Positions 35,910 through 45,107 of a stretch of DNA of 64,000 nt are shown here, piece after piece. This DNA comes from Bog-793 sp963823945. Its GTDB lineage: Bacteria > Actinomycetota > Acidimicrobiia > Acidimicrobiales > Bog-793. The notes below the pieces were generated by a model that was not told where the DNA came from, did no database searches, and worked only from the letters and a program-made list of their open reading frames with translations. The DNA lies in assembly GCA_963823945.1 (NCBI GenBank), contig CAWGNK010000003.1, positions 718,038 to 782,037 of the forward strand, given 5' to 3'. The position numbers and the translations under genes were made by a program. Position 1 is the stretch's first letter; each line of letters begins with the position of its first letter.

Positions 35910-36521
35910 GTGCCGAAACCCCCGACCGCGGCGCGCGGCCGCCGCGTGGCAGCCCCCGCGCCGCCGCCTCCGGCGCCGCGGCGGAGGCGTTTCTCGCTGC
36001 CGGCGGGCCGGCACCTCCACGGGCCGGTCCTCGCGCCGGGCGGGTCCGACCGGAGTTCTGCGCCGGCGAGCGCGCGCCTTTTCGTCATCCTGGGCTCGTC
36101 GATCGCCGGCATCGGCATCGCGACCTACCTCACGCTCGTCCACTACACGACGGCCGTGACGCTCGTGTGCTCCAACGGGGGGCCGGTCAACTGCGAAACC
36201 GTGCTGGCGAGCCCGGAGTCCTACCTGCTCGGCATCCCCGTCGCGGTGCTGGGACTCGTCTATTTCGTGGTGGTGCTCGTCTCGGCGCTGCCCGCGCTGT
36301 GGCGCTCGCCGAACCCCCTCGTCGCCCCGGCGCGTCTAGCACTCGCCGTCGGCGGGATCGGCTTCGTGTGCTACCTCGTCTACGCCGAGCTCTACGAGAT
36401 CGGCAAGATCTGTCTGTGGTGCACCGGGGTCCACATCCTCACGTTCGTCATCTTCGTCGCCGTCGTGACGGGGTGGGACGAGATGACGAGCTTCGCGCGC
36501 GGCCAAACCGCCGGGAACTGA
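35910..36521 (+). CDS. Vitamin K epoxide reductase (VKOR) family protein
   Basis: Membrane quinone-linked oxidoreductase that regenerates disulfide donors, functionally like DsbB; 203 residues. A 50-residue basic, Pro-rich cytoplasmic stretch precedes four or five membrane helices. The loop pair is Cys87 and Cys95 (CSNGGPVNCETV) and the active CxxC is Cys168-LW-Cys171. All four redox Cys residues are present. It starts with GTG two bases after the DUF929 stop. It ends convergently with the YhaN-like gene, separated by a GC hairpin. Confidence 0.9.
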   Translation: MPKPPTAARGRRVAAPAPPPPAPRRRRFSLPAGRHLHGPVLAPGGSDRSSAPASARLFVILGSSIAGIGIATYLTLVHYTTAVTLVCSNGGPVNCETVLASPESYLLGIPVAVLGLVYFVVVLVSALPALWRSPNPLVAPARLALAVGGIGFVCYLVYAELYEIGKICLWCTGVHILTFVIFVAVVTGWDEMTSFARGQTAGN

Positions 36522-36523
36522 GG

Positions 36524-36540
36524 CGGCGCGGGCCGCGCCG
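36524..36540. terminator. GC-only hairpin between convergent genes
   Basis: CGGCGCG and CGCGCCG pair perfectly across a GGC loop, in the 23 bases between the stops of the VKOR and YhaN-like genes. It is symmetric, so it could serve both directions, but it lacks a T-run on either side. Confidence 0.45.
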
Positions 36541-36544
36541 GCCG

Positions 36545-39085
36545 CTAGCGCCCGGACGCCGCCCCCACGGCACCGTCGAGCGGCAGCTCGATCACCGTGC
36601 AGCCCGGGTCGGCCGCCTCGAAGACCGCGACGATGTGCGGGTGGCAGGTGAAAGCGAGCACCTGGTGCGAGCGCGCCAGGGCCGCGATCGCGCTTGCGAC
36701 GGCGGCGGCGCGTCCCGGGTCGAAGTTGACGAGCACGTCATCGAGGACAAAGGGCAGTGAGACGGTGCGCTCGGCGTGCGTCGCGGCGAGCCCGAGCCGC
36801 AGGCACAGGTAGAGCTGCTCGGCCGTGCCGCGGCTCAGCGATCCGGAGTCGACCCGCTCGTCGCGGGCCGAGATCGCGGTGATGCCGTGGTGGGCGGCGC
36901 GGTCGTCCTCGCGGGCGACGAGCCGCACGTAGCGGCCGGCCGTCACGTCGCCGAACAGTTCGCTCGCCCGGGCGATCACGGCGGGCTGCTTCTCGCGCTC
37001 ATAACGGGCGACGGTCTCCTCGAGCAGGTGGTGCGCGAGGCCGAGTACCGCCCACTCGCCGAGGGCGTCTGACAACTGGGTCGCAAGCTCGGCCCGCTCC
37101 ACTTCGAGCCGGGCGATCTCGTCGGAGGACCGGAGCGCCTCGAGTCGCTGCGCGCTGTCGCGCTCGGCGTCACGGGCGGCCTCGAACGCCTCCTCGGCGC
37201 TGGCGACGCGCTCTTTGACCTCGTCGCTCTGTGCTGCCCACGACAACGGGTCGGCTGCCGACAGCTCGTTCCGCAGCCGGTCGGCCTCGGGCCCGAGCCC
37301 CGCGGCCTCGGTGAGATCCGCGTTCGCCGCCTCGATCGAGGCGCTGAGCCCCCGGCGGGCCTCGGCGGCCCCTTCGGCCGCCTCGAGCGCCGAGGCGAGG
37401 CGCCCACAGACCTCGGTGGCGCCGCCGTCCGCCTCCAGCCCGCAGGTCGCAGCGGCGCGGCGCGCGGCTCCCTCGAAGGCCTCCACCGTGGCGGTGTCGG
37501 TCTCAATCGCGCGCGATACCCGCCGCCGCGCCGCCTCGAGCTCGCCGAGACGCTCCTGTGTCTTTGCGAGCGAGCGGTCGCGGGCGTCGGCACCGCGCCG
37601 CTCATCCCATTCCTGCTCGAGCCGGGAGGCGACGGCGTCGACCTCGGCGAGCGCCGGTGTCGCGACGAGGCCGAGCGATTCGGCGGTGCGGGCGATCTCG
37701 GCCGTCAGGTGTTGCGGGTCGACCGGGGCGGGACCCGGCACGGCCCCGTCCTGGCCCGCGGCGGGCTGGGCGCGCGAGCCCGTGGCGACGAGGACCGCGG
37801 CCGCGCCGATGGCGAGTGCCGCGGCGACACCGAGGATGCCGAGGCTCGTGTGGTGCCGCGCGAATTCGTCGACAGCGACGACGACGGTGGCGATCGCCGC
37901 CGCGGCGACGAGCGCGAGGGCGACCCTCGGCCGTGCCGGCGCGGGGGACCGCCGTGCCATCCCTTCTATCGCCTGCCGCTGCGCCTGTTCGGCGAGCACC
38001 TGGTCGCGCTGGTGGATCAGCCCGCGCAGCAACTGGACCGCCCCGTCGGCGCGTCGCAGCTCCGCCTCACTGCGTGGAGGTTCACCCGGTTCGCGGCCGG
38101 AGGACGGCGCGGATTGACGAGACTCGGCGAGACGCGACATCTCCTCGTTGAGCCCGCCGATCGAGCGTTCGATCCCGGCGAGTTCGGCCCGTTGCTGGCG
38201 GAGGGCATCGAGCCGGAGGGCGTGGGCCGAGCGTTCGGCGTCGAGCCGGCGGATCTCGGGGGCGAGCTCCGCCAAGCGCGCCGCCGCCTCGTCGGGAGGG
38301 CCGAGGGCGGCGAGCCGCGCCTCGGATTCGTGGATCCGGTTCCAGTACGGCCAGCAGGCCCGCAGCCGGTCGAGCTCGTCGTCCCGGCGGCGCAGCTGCT
38401 CGAGCTCTTGGCGGGCGGACTCGGTGGCGGCGCAGAGCCGGCGGTGCTCGGCCTGGGCGGAGGCGTAGCCCTCGGCTGCGCCGCGGGTCGCGCGCAGGCT
38501 GGCGTCGACGTCGTCGAGCCGCCGCTTCAGCTGGTTGGCGCGGCCGTCACCGCTGCGCTGGCGGACGATCCCGGCCCGCCGGCCCTCGATCTCGTGCATG
38601 ACGCGGGTCGCCGAGCGTCCCGCCCCCAGCACCCCGGCCGTGAAGACGAGATCGCGCACGTCGTCGTCGTCGAGCGTCTCGAGCGACGTCAGCTCGTCGA
38701 GCCCGAAGGCGAAGATCGAGCGGAAGAGCCCCGCGTTCGCGCCACCCAGCAGGGCCTGCAGTTCGGTCTCACCACCGAGGTGCCCGTCGGGTCCCGTGAG
38801 CAGGGGTTCGTGGGCGTCCGAATGGCGCTCCAGGGTCCAGGGCCGTCCTTCGGCGTCGAGGAGCGCGAGCGTTCCTCCGTGGCGCCCGCCCCGCAGCGGC
38901 TCGCGCCGGTTCTGGCGGCTCCGCCGGTCCGGAATGCCGAAAAGGACCGCCCGGACGAAGTCGAGGAGGGTGGATTTTCCGGCCTCGTTTGGCCCGTAGA
39001 CGACGGAGAGCGTCGTCGACAGCCCGTCGAGATCGAGTCCGGCGAGCGTGCCGTAGCCGTCGACGTGGATCCCGGTGATCCTCAC
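36545..39085 (-). CDS. YhaN-like AAA/SMC-type ATPase with membrane hairpin
   Basis: SbcC/Rad50-like ATPase of 846 residues. Walker A is GPNEAGKST at 31-39; the ABC signature LSRGTAEQLYLCLRL is near 749 and Walker B VLDDVLVNFD near 780. Between lie two long coiled-coil arms. At the middle (about 388-435) are two hydrophobic helices, VALALVAAAAIATVVVAVDE and LGILGVAAALAIGAAAVLVA, so the hinge is probably in the membrane, as in YhaN proteins. No zinc-hook CxxC is seen at the apex. It overlaps the upstream SbcD-like gene by 4 bases, giving a nuclease/ATPase pair. DNA repair or processing at the membrane is a likely role. Confidence 0.8.
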   Translation of the reverse strand: MRITGIHVDGYGTLAGLDLDGLSTTLSVVYGPNEAGKSTLLDFVRAVLFGIPDRRSRQNRREPLRGGRHGGTLALLDAEGRPWTLERHSDAHEPLLTGPDGHLGGETELQALLGGANAGLFRSIFAFGLDELTSLETLDDDDVRDLVFTAGVLGAGRSATRVMHEIEGRRAGIVRQRSGDGRANQLKRRLDDVDASLRATRGAAEGYASAQAEHRRLCAATESARQELEQLRRRDDELDRLRACWPYWNRIHESEARLAALGPPDEAAARLAELAPEIRRLDAERSAHALRLDALRQQRAELAGIERSIGGLNEEMSRLAESRQSAPSSGREPGEPPRSEAELRRADGAVQLLRGLIHQRDQVLAEQAQRQAIEGMARRSPAPARPRVALALVAAAAIATVVVAVDEFARHHTSLGILGVAAALAIGAAAVLVATGSRAQPAAGQDGAVPGPAPVDPQHLTAEIARTAESLGLVATPALAEVDAVASRLEQEWDERRGADARDRSLAKTQERLGELEAARRRVSRAIETDTATVEAFEGAARRAAATCGLEADGGATEVCGRLASALEAAEGAAEARRGLSASIEAANADLTEAAGLGPEADRLRNELSAADPLSWAAQSDEVKERVASAEEAFEAARDAERDSAQRLEALRSSDEIARLEVERAELATQLSDALGEWAVLGLAHHLLEETVARYEREKQPAVIARASELFGDVTAGRYVRLVAREDDRAAHHGITAISARDERVDSGSLSRGTAEQLYLCLRLGLAATHAERTVSLPFVLDDVLVNFDPGRAAAVASAIAALARSHQVLAFTCHPHIVAVFEAADPGCTVIELPLDGAVGAASGR

Positions 39086-40413
39086 GGCTCGTCACCCGCC
39101 ACCGAGTCGAGGGCGACCGTGGTCGCCTCCTCGACGAGCCGGGCGAACCGCTCGTCGTCGCCGACGATCCCGTCGAGCACGGCGGAGAAGGCGCGGGGCG
39201 CCTCCGAGACGAGCCCCGCGGCCAGCTCCGCCCGGGCGGCGGGGTCGAGCTGGGTGGCATCGGCGAGTGCGAGGAGGTCGGCCGCGAAATCGCCCCGCCC
39301 GCGCAGCGCCTCGCGGTCGATCACCCCGCGCGTCTCGTCGCGGAGCTCGTCCCACCAGCAGAACGGCAAACGGAGGCTGGTGGCCTCGCGCAGCTCGCGC
39401 ACGATCTCGCCGGGGGCGCCCGGCCGGGCGAGCACGGCGTGCAGCTCGCCCCGTCCCGTGAGACGCGCGCGCAGGATGACGGAGCGACCCTCGGCCGCGG
39501 CGACGCGGTCGGCGCCGAGATCGGCGAGGCGTTCGGCGAGCGACGGGGGGTCGGCGAGGCCTTCGATCGGGCATTCGATCTCCTCGAACCGGACGCGGTC
39601 GCACGCCACGAACTCGGCGTTCTCGACGACGCCGTCGCGTACGTGGACGACGACTGCCCCCTTGGCGCTCTGCTCGCTCGGCTTGGGGCTGCGGGCCTGG
39701 CTGTTCCCGGGGTAGACGATCCAGGGATCCCCCGGCCCCGTCCCGGCGACCGTCCGGCGGATGTGGATGTGGCCGAGCGCCCAGTAGTCGAGGCGCGCCC
39801 GTCGCAGGTCGTCGAGGCTGCACGGGCTGTAGGAGTCGTGGTCGGCGGCCCCCTCGAGGTTGCAGTGCAGCAGGCCGACGTGGAGGCCCGGGCCGTCGGG
39901 CCGCCGGAAGCGCAGCGCGAGGTTCTCGGTCGTCTCCCGGGTCGCGTAGCTGATGCCCTGGACGGTCGCGATCACCCTGCCGTCGCGTTCGACCGGGACG
40001 AGGCCGACCGAGTCCGCTCCGAAGACCGTCACGCCCTCCGGCCAGGAGCTGATCGCCGACCAGCCCGTCGTCACCGGGTCGTGGTTGCCGTGCACGACGA
40101 AGCTGGGGATCCCCTCGCTGGCCAGCAGCGCGAGCCCGCGGTGGAAGTGCACCTGGGCGCGCAGGCCGCGTTCGGGGCCGTCGTAGATGTCACCGGCGAC
40201 GACGAGGAAGGCGGCCCGGCGCTCGAGGGCGAGCTCGACGATCGAGTCGAACGCCTGCAACGACGCCTCCCGCAGGGTGTCGGCGACGAGCGGCGGGAGG
40301 TCGTGGACTTGGCGGAACGGCGTGTCGAGGTGCAGATCGGCCGCGTGGACAAAGCAGAACGACGCCCCGGGGCTGTCGGCCATCACGGTGAGGCTACCGA
40401 TTGGCTGCCTCAT
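39082..40413 (-). CDS. SbcD/YhaO-like metallophosphoesterase (DNA exonuclease subunit)
   Basis: Calcineurin-like phosphoesterase, 443 residues from this start. Metal-binding motifs are HAADLHLDTPF (Asp26, His28), VVAGDIYDGPE, VVHGNHDP, LLHCNLEG and ALGHIHIR. It pairs with the YhaN-like ATPase through an ATGA overlap, as Mre11 pairs with Rad50. The ATG at 40413 overlaps the stop of the preceding membrane protein gene; the ATG at 40383 gives a start nearer the first motif and is equally possible. The C-terminal ~150 residues are the less conserved regulatory region. Confidence 0.85.
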   Translation of the reverse strand: MRQPIGSLTVMADSPGASFCFVHAADLHLDTPFRQVHDLPPLVADTLREASLQAFDSIVELALERRAAFLVVAGDIYDGPERGLRAQVHFHRGLALLASEGIPSFVVHGNHDPVTTGWSAISSWPEGVTVFGADSVGLVPVERDGRVIATVQGISYATRETTENLALRFRRPDGPGLHVGLLHCNLEGAADHDSYSPCSLDDLRRARLDYWALGHIHIRRTVAGTGPGDPWIVYPGNSQARSPKPSEQSAKGAVVVHVRDGVVENAEFVACDRVRFEEIECPIEGLADPPSLAERLADLGADRVAAAEGRSVILRARLTGRGELHAVLARPGAPGEIVRELREATSLRLPFCWWDELRDETRGVIDREALRGRGDFAADLLALADATQLDPAARAELAAGLVSEAPRAFSAVLDGIVGDDERFARLVEEATTVALDSVAGDEP

Positions 40414-42407
40414 CCTCCGGCTGTCGCCGCCGGCGAAGCGACCCCGCTCCCGGTCCGGTCGGTCGACGGGAGCTGTCGCAGGTCTCGTTGCACGTCGGGC
40501 CAGATGTACGAGTCGTGGAAGGTGACCGGCGGCACGCCGAGCGCCGCTTCGAAATAGGCGAGCACCCGAGCAACCGGGGGACCCTGGGGCACGACGGAGA
40601 TAGCGCCGACCTGGTAGCGGCGCAAGAAGATCCGGATGTCCTTCGCAGTCGCCGCGTCGTTCAGTGGGGGTGGGCTCGGTCGCCCGTAGAGCCAGTAGAC
40701 GAGAGCTTTCTCGGCGGCATAGGGCGGCAAGAGAAGCGCGGCATCCCTCAGGGGCTTGCCTCCCGGCCGGTTGGAGACCGCGCCGCGGAAGGCGATCAGC
40801 TTGAAGCGCATCCCGGAGGCGGCCTGCCACAGTAGCGCCTGGTCGTTGGAGCCTTCGTAGCCAATGGGCAACGGGTAGGAGAGGACGACCGATCCGGATC
40901 GCAGGGGGGAGTGCGCCGCGGTGAACAATGCCGGAACCTCGGACGAAGTCGAGGAGTACGGGAGGGCTGGAAGAAGTGGGGCCAGCGCGAGCGCGGCGAC
41001 CCCGAGGCAGCCGAGGGGTCGGGCGAGCTGCTGTCGGAGCCCCGGTTGCGACGATGCCGGGTGTCCGGGGGCGTCGATTCGCGTGACCGGCTGCTGGCGT
41101 AAGCGGCCTAGGCCGGCGAGGATGCCTTCCCGTCTGGTCCGATCGAGCCCGATGGCGACGATGATCGAGACCCCGAGGTACATGAGGAACGAGTAACGCA
41201 GGTCGAGCGCGCCGTTGAGGAGCGGGATCCTTGCTATGAGGTCGTAGGGAAGTTTGATGCCGTGCCGATCGGCGCCGAGCGTTATCACCCAAGCCCCGAG
41301 GGCGACGAGGGCGAACAACTGGACGTGGGCGACCCTGCGGCAGCGGGCGATGAGGAAAGCAAGGAACACGAGCAGCGGGATGCCGAGGTAGGTAGTCGAT
41401 TCGACGCCGTTCCTCAGGGTCAGCGCCATCCCCTTGGCTAGCCAGCTACCAAAACCGAAGTGTTCGAGGTTGGTCGGAAAAATCAGCGAACCGGGGCTCG
41501 ATTCGTACTGTTCGAGCTGGGCGATCGGGTGGGGGGGACCCGATACGTGGTAGGGGCCGCGGAAGTAGACCCAGAGCGGGTACCCGCCGAGAACGACAGC
41601 AGTGACGACGGCAGCCGCCGCGCCGCGGGCGAGATCTCCGATCCTCTCGCGTGTCGCGACCGGGTGGAGAACGGCCATCGCGACGAGTGCGCAGGCGGCT
41701 GCGAAAAGAGTGATGCCCAGGATCTCGGCGGAGATCATGAACTGTGCCACCACGACCAGTCCCAAGAGAATGCCGTTGCGCAGGAGGCGCCTTTGATGCA
41801 CCACCAACTCCTCAAGAAGCACTGCGATGATCGGGGGAAATGGGAGGAAGGTGAGAAAGAGGTGGGACTGGGATTGGCCGACCATGTACGGCGAGAACTC
41901 GTAGATGAGCCCCCCGACGAACGCGGCCGGCCACCATCGGGTCCAGCGTCGCAGCACGAAACACATAGAGATTCCCGACACAGCGAAGGCCGTCCGCATG
42001 AGCAGGCTGAAGGTCGAGAGGGCTCCGAAGGCGAGCGTGAACGGCGTGAAGACGATGCCGAGCAGCGGCGTTGAGGTGTTGTTCATCAGATTGACGCCGT
42101 AGGGAACGTTGGCCCAGCTCGTGTAAAGGGGGTTGAGGCCGTGCGAGAGCGCGTACGCCGGCCAGGCGAGGAACCAGACGCCCGGGGGGATGTCACCGCA
42201 GGCGCAAGGCGGCAGAGTGGCGCTCGTCGCGGGAGGATGCACGCCGTAGACGAAGGCGGCGAGGATGCTGTAGGCGAGCACGCAGAGCACCGGCGGGCCG
42301 TAGCGCCGCAACCGGGTCCTATTGCGCGACAAGAACTCTCGCGGTTCCCTCGCCCCAGTCGGCCAGTGGCCCGCGGCGTCCCCTCGGCGCCCATCGGCGG
42401 GAGTCAA
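40410..42407 (-). CDS. Large polytopic membrane protein, GT-C glycosyltransferase-like
   Basis: 665 residues with about a dozen hydrophobic segments and a C-terminal extracytoplasmic domain of ~170 residues. The first loop after TM1 contains CACGDIPPGVWFLAWPAYAL and NPLYTSWANVPYGVNL, the style of GT-C membrane glycosyltransferases that use polyprenyl-linked sugars. No family could be named with confidence. Its composition is a little less GC-rich than the genes around it. It is transcribed divergently from the aminotransferase and overlaps the SbcD-like gene start by 4 bases; the functional link to that gene is not obvious. An arabinosyl- or mannosyl-transferase-like role is a guess. Confidence 0.55.
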   Translation of the reverse strand: MTPADGRRGDAAGHWPTGAREPREFLSRNRTRLRRYGPPVLCVLAYSILAAFVYGVHPPATSATLPPCACGDIPPGVWFLAWPAYALSHGLNPLYTSWANVPYGVNLMNNTSTPLLGIVFTPFTLAFGALSTFSLLMRTAFAVSGISMCFVLRRWTRWWPAAFVGGLIYEFSPYMVGQSQSHLFLTFLPFPPIIAVLLEELVVHQRRLLRNGILLGLVVVAQFMISAEILGITLFAAACALVAMAVLHPVATRERIGDLARGAAAAVVTAVVLGGYPLWVYFRGPYHVSGPPHPIAQLEQYESSPGSLIFPTNLEHFGFGSWLAKGMALTLRNGVESTTYLGIPLLVFLAFLIARCRRVAHVQLFALVALGAWVITLGADRHGIKLPYDLIARIPLLNGALDLRYSFLMYLGVSIIVAIGLDRTRREGILAGLGRLRQQPVTRIDAPGHPASSQPGLRQQLARPLGCLGVAALALAPLLPALPYSSTSSEVPALFTAAHSPLRSGSVVLSYPLPIGYEGSNDQALLWQAASGMRFKLIAFRGAVSNRPGGKPLRDAALLLPPYAAEKALVYWLYGRPSPPPLNDAATAKDIRIFLRRYQVGAISVVPQGPPVARVLAYFEAALGVPPVTFHDSYIWPDVQRDLRQLPSTDRTGSGVASPAATAGG

Positions 42408-42582
42408 TGATTCACCCAGGAAGGAGTGCCGTCGGGATGGTGCCCGCCCGGGCCATGGGTATCGATCGTCGCGGACAGGGCCCAGCTCGCACTTTCGCGG
42501 ACAATATCACCCGGCCGTGCGTGCCCCGTGCGCAGTGGTGTGTTGCCTATACGCTGGGGCCTTCGACGTGTGGAGGATGGCA

Positions 42583-43968
42583 ATGGGCTTCGATCTCAAC
42601 GAGGTGCTGGCGAGCCACAAGGGTGAGAACTTCCTGCTCTACGGCCGGAGCATCAATCCCCAGTTGGTGAAGGTCCTCCGCTCGATCGGCTTTGACCGCT
42701 TCTACTCACGCGCCGAGGGCGCCTATCTCTTCGACGACGAGGGCCGTCGCTACCTCGACTTCCTGTCCGGATTCGGGGTCTTCGCCCTCGGCCGCAGCCA
42801 CCCGGCGATCAAGAAGGCGCTGCACGAGGCGATCGACGCCGACCTGCCGAACCTCATCCAGATGGACGCGGCGCTGCTGCCCGGGGTGCTGGCGAGCGAA
42901 GTGCTGAAGCGCTGCCACCCTGGCATGGGCCGGGTCTTCTTCACGAACTCCGGAGCCGAGGCGATCGAGTCCGCCCTGAAGTTCTCCCGGCACGCGACGG
43001 GCCGGTCCCGGGTGCTGTTCTGCGAACACGGCTTCCACGGCCTCACGCTCGGTGCGCTGTCGGCGAACGGCGGTGCAGAGTTCCGCAAGGGTTTCGGGCC
43101 GTTCCTCCCGGGATTCACCCAGGTTCCCTTCGGCGACGCCGACGCGTTGGAACGCGAGCTGAAGTCCCGCGATGTCGCCTCCTTCGTTGTCGAGCCGATC
43201 CAGGGCCACGGTGTCTACGTCGCGCCGCAGGAGTACTGGGACGCCGTCTCGGAGCTGTGTCACCGGTACGGGACCCTGCTCATCACCGACGAAGTGCAGA
43301 CCGGCCTCGGCCGTACCGGCAAGCTCTGGGCCCATGAGCACTACGGCCTCGTGCCCGACATCGTGACGATGTCGAAGGCGCTCTCGGGCGGATTCATCCC
43401 GATCGGCGCGATGGTGTGCTCGACGGAGGTCTCCGACAAGGTCTACTCGTCGATCAGCCGGGCGCTCGTGCACTCCTCGACGTTCAAGAACAACCAGCTC
43501 GCGATGGTGGCCGCCCTCGCGACGTTCGCCACGATCGACGACGAGAACCTCGTCGACCGCGCCCGGATGAGCGGCGACGCCTTCGACAAGGCGCTCGCGC
43601 CGCTCATGGAGCGGCACGAGGTCTTCCACTCGGTGCGCGGCAAGGGCCTCATGATCGGGCTCGTCTTCGGCGAGCCGAAGTCGTTCCGTCAGCGGACGCG
43701 TTTCAAGCTGCTCGAGGCGGCGCGCACGGGCCTCTTCTCCCAGATCGTCGTCGGACCGCTCTTCACTCGGCACGGGATCCTCACCCAGGTCGCGGCCGAC
43801 TCGATGAACGTCGTCAAGCTTCTTCCGCCGCTCATCATCGGCCAGTACGAGGTCGACTACTTCGCCGCTGCCCTCGACGATGTGCTCACCGACGCCGAGA
43901 AGAACTCGTCGCTGCTCGTCGAGTTCGGCAAGACGCTCGTCAAGGGTTCGCTGCGACGCGCCGGCTGA
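42583..43968 (+). CDS. Class III pyridoxal-phosphate aminotransferase
   Basis: 461-residue fold-type I aminotransferase of the acetylornithine/GABA/putrescine group. NSGAEAIESALKFSRHATGR binds PLP phosphate, LITDEVQTGLGRTG carries the PLP-binding Asp, and Lys265 in MSKALSGGFIPIG is the Schiff-base lysine. GGAGG lies 6 bases before the ATG at 42583; the ATG at 42577 directly abuts it and is a poorer choice. TACGCT at 42550-42555 is a likely -10 element. Substrate is not evident: no lysine- or ornithine-pathway neighbours are present. Position before a lipoprotein gene does not help. Confidence 0.85.
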   Translation: MGFDLNEVLASHKGENFLLYGRSINPQLVKVLRSIGFDRFYSRAEGAYLFDDEGRRYLDFLSGFGVFALGRSHPAIKKALHEAIDADLPNLIQMDAALLPGVLASEVLKRCHPGMGRVFFTNSGAEAIESALKFSRHATGRSRVLFCEHGFHGLTLGALSANGGAEFRKGFGPFLPGFTQVPFGDADALERELKSRDVASFVVEPIQGHGVYVAPQEYWDAVSELCHRYGTLLITDEVQTGLGRTGKLWAHEHYGLVPDIVTMSKALSGGFIPIGAMVCSTEVSDKVYSSISRALVHSSTFKNNQLAMVAALATFATIDDENLVDRARMSGDAFDKALAPLMERHEVFHSVRGKGLMIGLVFGEPKSFRQRTRFKLLEAARTGLFSQIVVGPLFTRHGILTQVAADSMNVVKLLPPLIIGQYEVDYFAAALDDVLTDAEKNSSLLVEFGKTLVKGSLRRAG

Positions 43969-43997
43969 GGAAGAGGCTGCGGCGTGACGGCACGACC

Positions 43998-45035
43998 GTG
44001 CGCGGTCTGCGCTCCGTCGGTCTCCTCGGCGCGGCCGGCGTATTCGCCTGCGCCGTCGCGGCGTGCGGCGCGGGTTCCGCGACGCAGGGATCGCCGGCCG
44101 CATCCCCCCCCACGACGACGTTGCCGGTCGTCACGGTCGTCGCTGGCTCCGCCGCGGGCGGCACCTTCTCGACGCTCGGTTCCGTCGAGCGCGTCTCCGT
44201 GCTTGCCGTCGCGCCCGGGCGCTTGGCACCGCGCCTCCTCGCCGACGGGATGCTCGGGCCCGGGTCGCTGCAAATCGGCTTCCGTCAGTTCGGTTCGGGG
44301 CCCGACCTGCTGCTCATCACCGGAGAGCACGGGTCGCTGACGTCGTGGGACCCGCAGTTGCTCCTCGAGCTCGGCTCGTCCTACCGGGTGACCGTCCTTG
44401 ACCTGCCCGGAATCGGCTACTCCGAGCCGAGCCCCCATGCCGAGACAGTGCCGTCTCTCGCCGACCTGACGGCGGGGTTGATCTGGTCGCTCGGGTTGTC
44501 GCAACCGACCGTCGTGGGCTGGGGTTTCGGCGGCGAGATCGCGATGTCGCTCGTCGAGCGGCATCCCGGCCTGGTCTGGCGCCTCGTCCTCGCCGACACG
44601 ACCGCCGGCGGACCCAGGTCTTTCCGGCCCGCCGCCGCGGTCTCAAGACTCCTCGCCTCGCCGTCGGCGACGATGCCGGAGATCTCGCGGTTGTTCTTCC
44701 CTGCCACCGCCACGGCGGCGCGGGTGAGCTGGCTTGACGACTTGGGCCAGATCACCCCGGACGACGTGACCGCTCCGGCGGTGGAGGCACAGGGCGCCCT
44801 CGTCGCCAAGACGTACCGCGACAGCGTCGTCGCGCACGATCTCGGCAGGATCGGGATCCCGACGCTGATCTTCGCCGGGTCGAACGATGCCATCATGCCC
44901 CTCGCCAACGCCCGCGAGCTCGCACGGCGGATCGCGCACGCACGGCTCATCATCTTCTCGGGCGCGGGTTACGCCAGCATCTTCCAGTACGCATCGGACT
45001 TCGTGGGCGAGCTCACGACCTTCACGGGTTCCTGA
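43998..45035 (+). CDS. Lipoprotein with alpha/beta-hydrolase fold lacking catalytic Ser and His
   Basis: 345-residue exported protein. Signal peptide MRGLRSVGLLGAAGVFACAV leads to the lipobox AVAAC, then a Thr/Pro linker. The fold is a standard alpha/beta hydrolase: VLDLPGIGYSEPSPHA, a nucleophile elbow, and FAGSNDAIMPLANA with the acid-position Asp. The elbow reads GWGFGG, so Gly176 replaces the nucleophile Ser, and the His position near the end is Tyr325 (GAGYAS). Two of three catalytic residues are therefore missing and it is probably a binding protein rather than an esterase. The GTG at 43998 is chosen from the signal peptide; no ribosome-binding site is visible, so coupling to the aminotransferase is likely. 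Confidence 0.75.
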   Translation: MRGLRSVGLLGAAGVFACAVAACGAGSATQGSPAASPPTTTLPVVTVVAGSAAGGTFSTLGSVERVSVLAVAPGRLAPRLLADGMLGPGSLQIGFRQFGSGPDLLLITGEHGSLTSWDPQLLLELGSSYRVTVLDLPGIGYSEPSPHAETVPSLADLTAGLIWSLGLSQPTVVGWGFGGEIAMSLVERHPGLVWRLVLADTTAGGPRSFRPAAAVSRLLASPSATMPEISRLFFPATATAARVSWLDDLGQITPDDVTAPAVEAQGALVAKTYRDSVVAHDLGRIGIPTLIFAGSNDAIMPLANARELARRIAHARLIIFSGAGYASIFQYASDFVGELTTFTGS

Positions 45036-45095
45036 ACCGCCCTTCCGCGTCACCCGCCCGCTGTCAGCCCAGCGGGGCCCCGTCGCACCCAGGGC

Positions 45096-45101
45096 TAATC
45101 T
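45096..45101 (+). promoter_or_regulatory. TAnnnT -10 element ahead of the threonine aldolase gene
   Basis: TAATCT ends 6 bases before the GTG start. No ribosome-binding site lies between them, so a leaderless message is likely. Confidence 0.4.
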
Positions 45102-45107
45102 CTCGTC

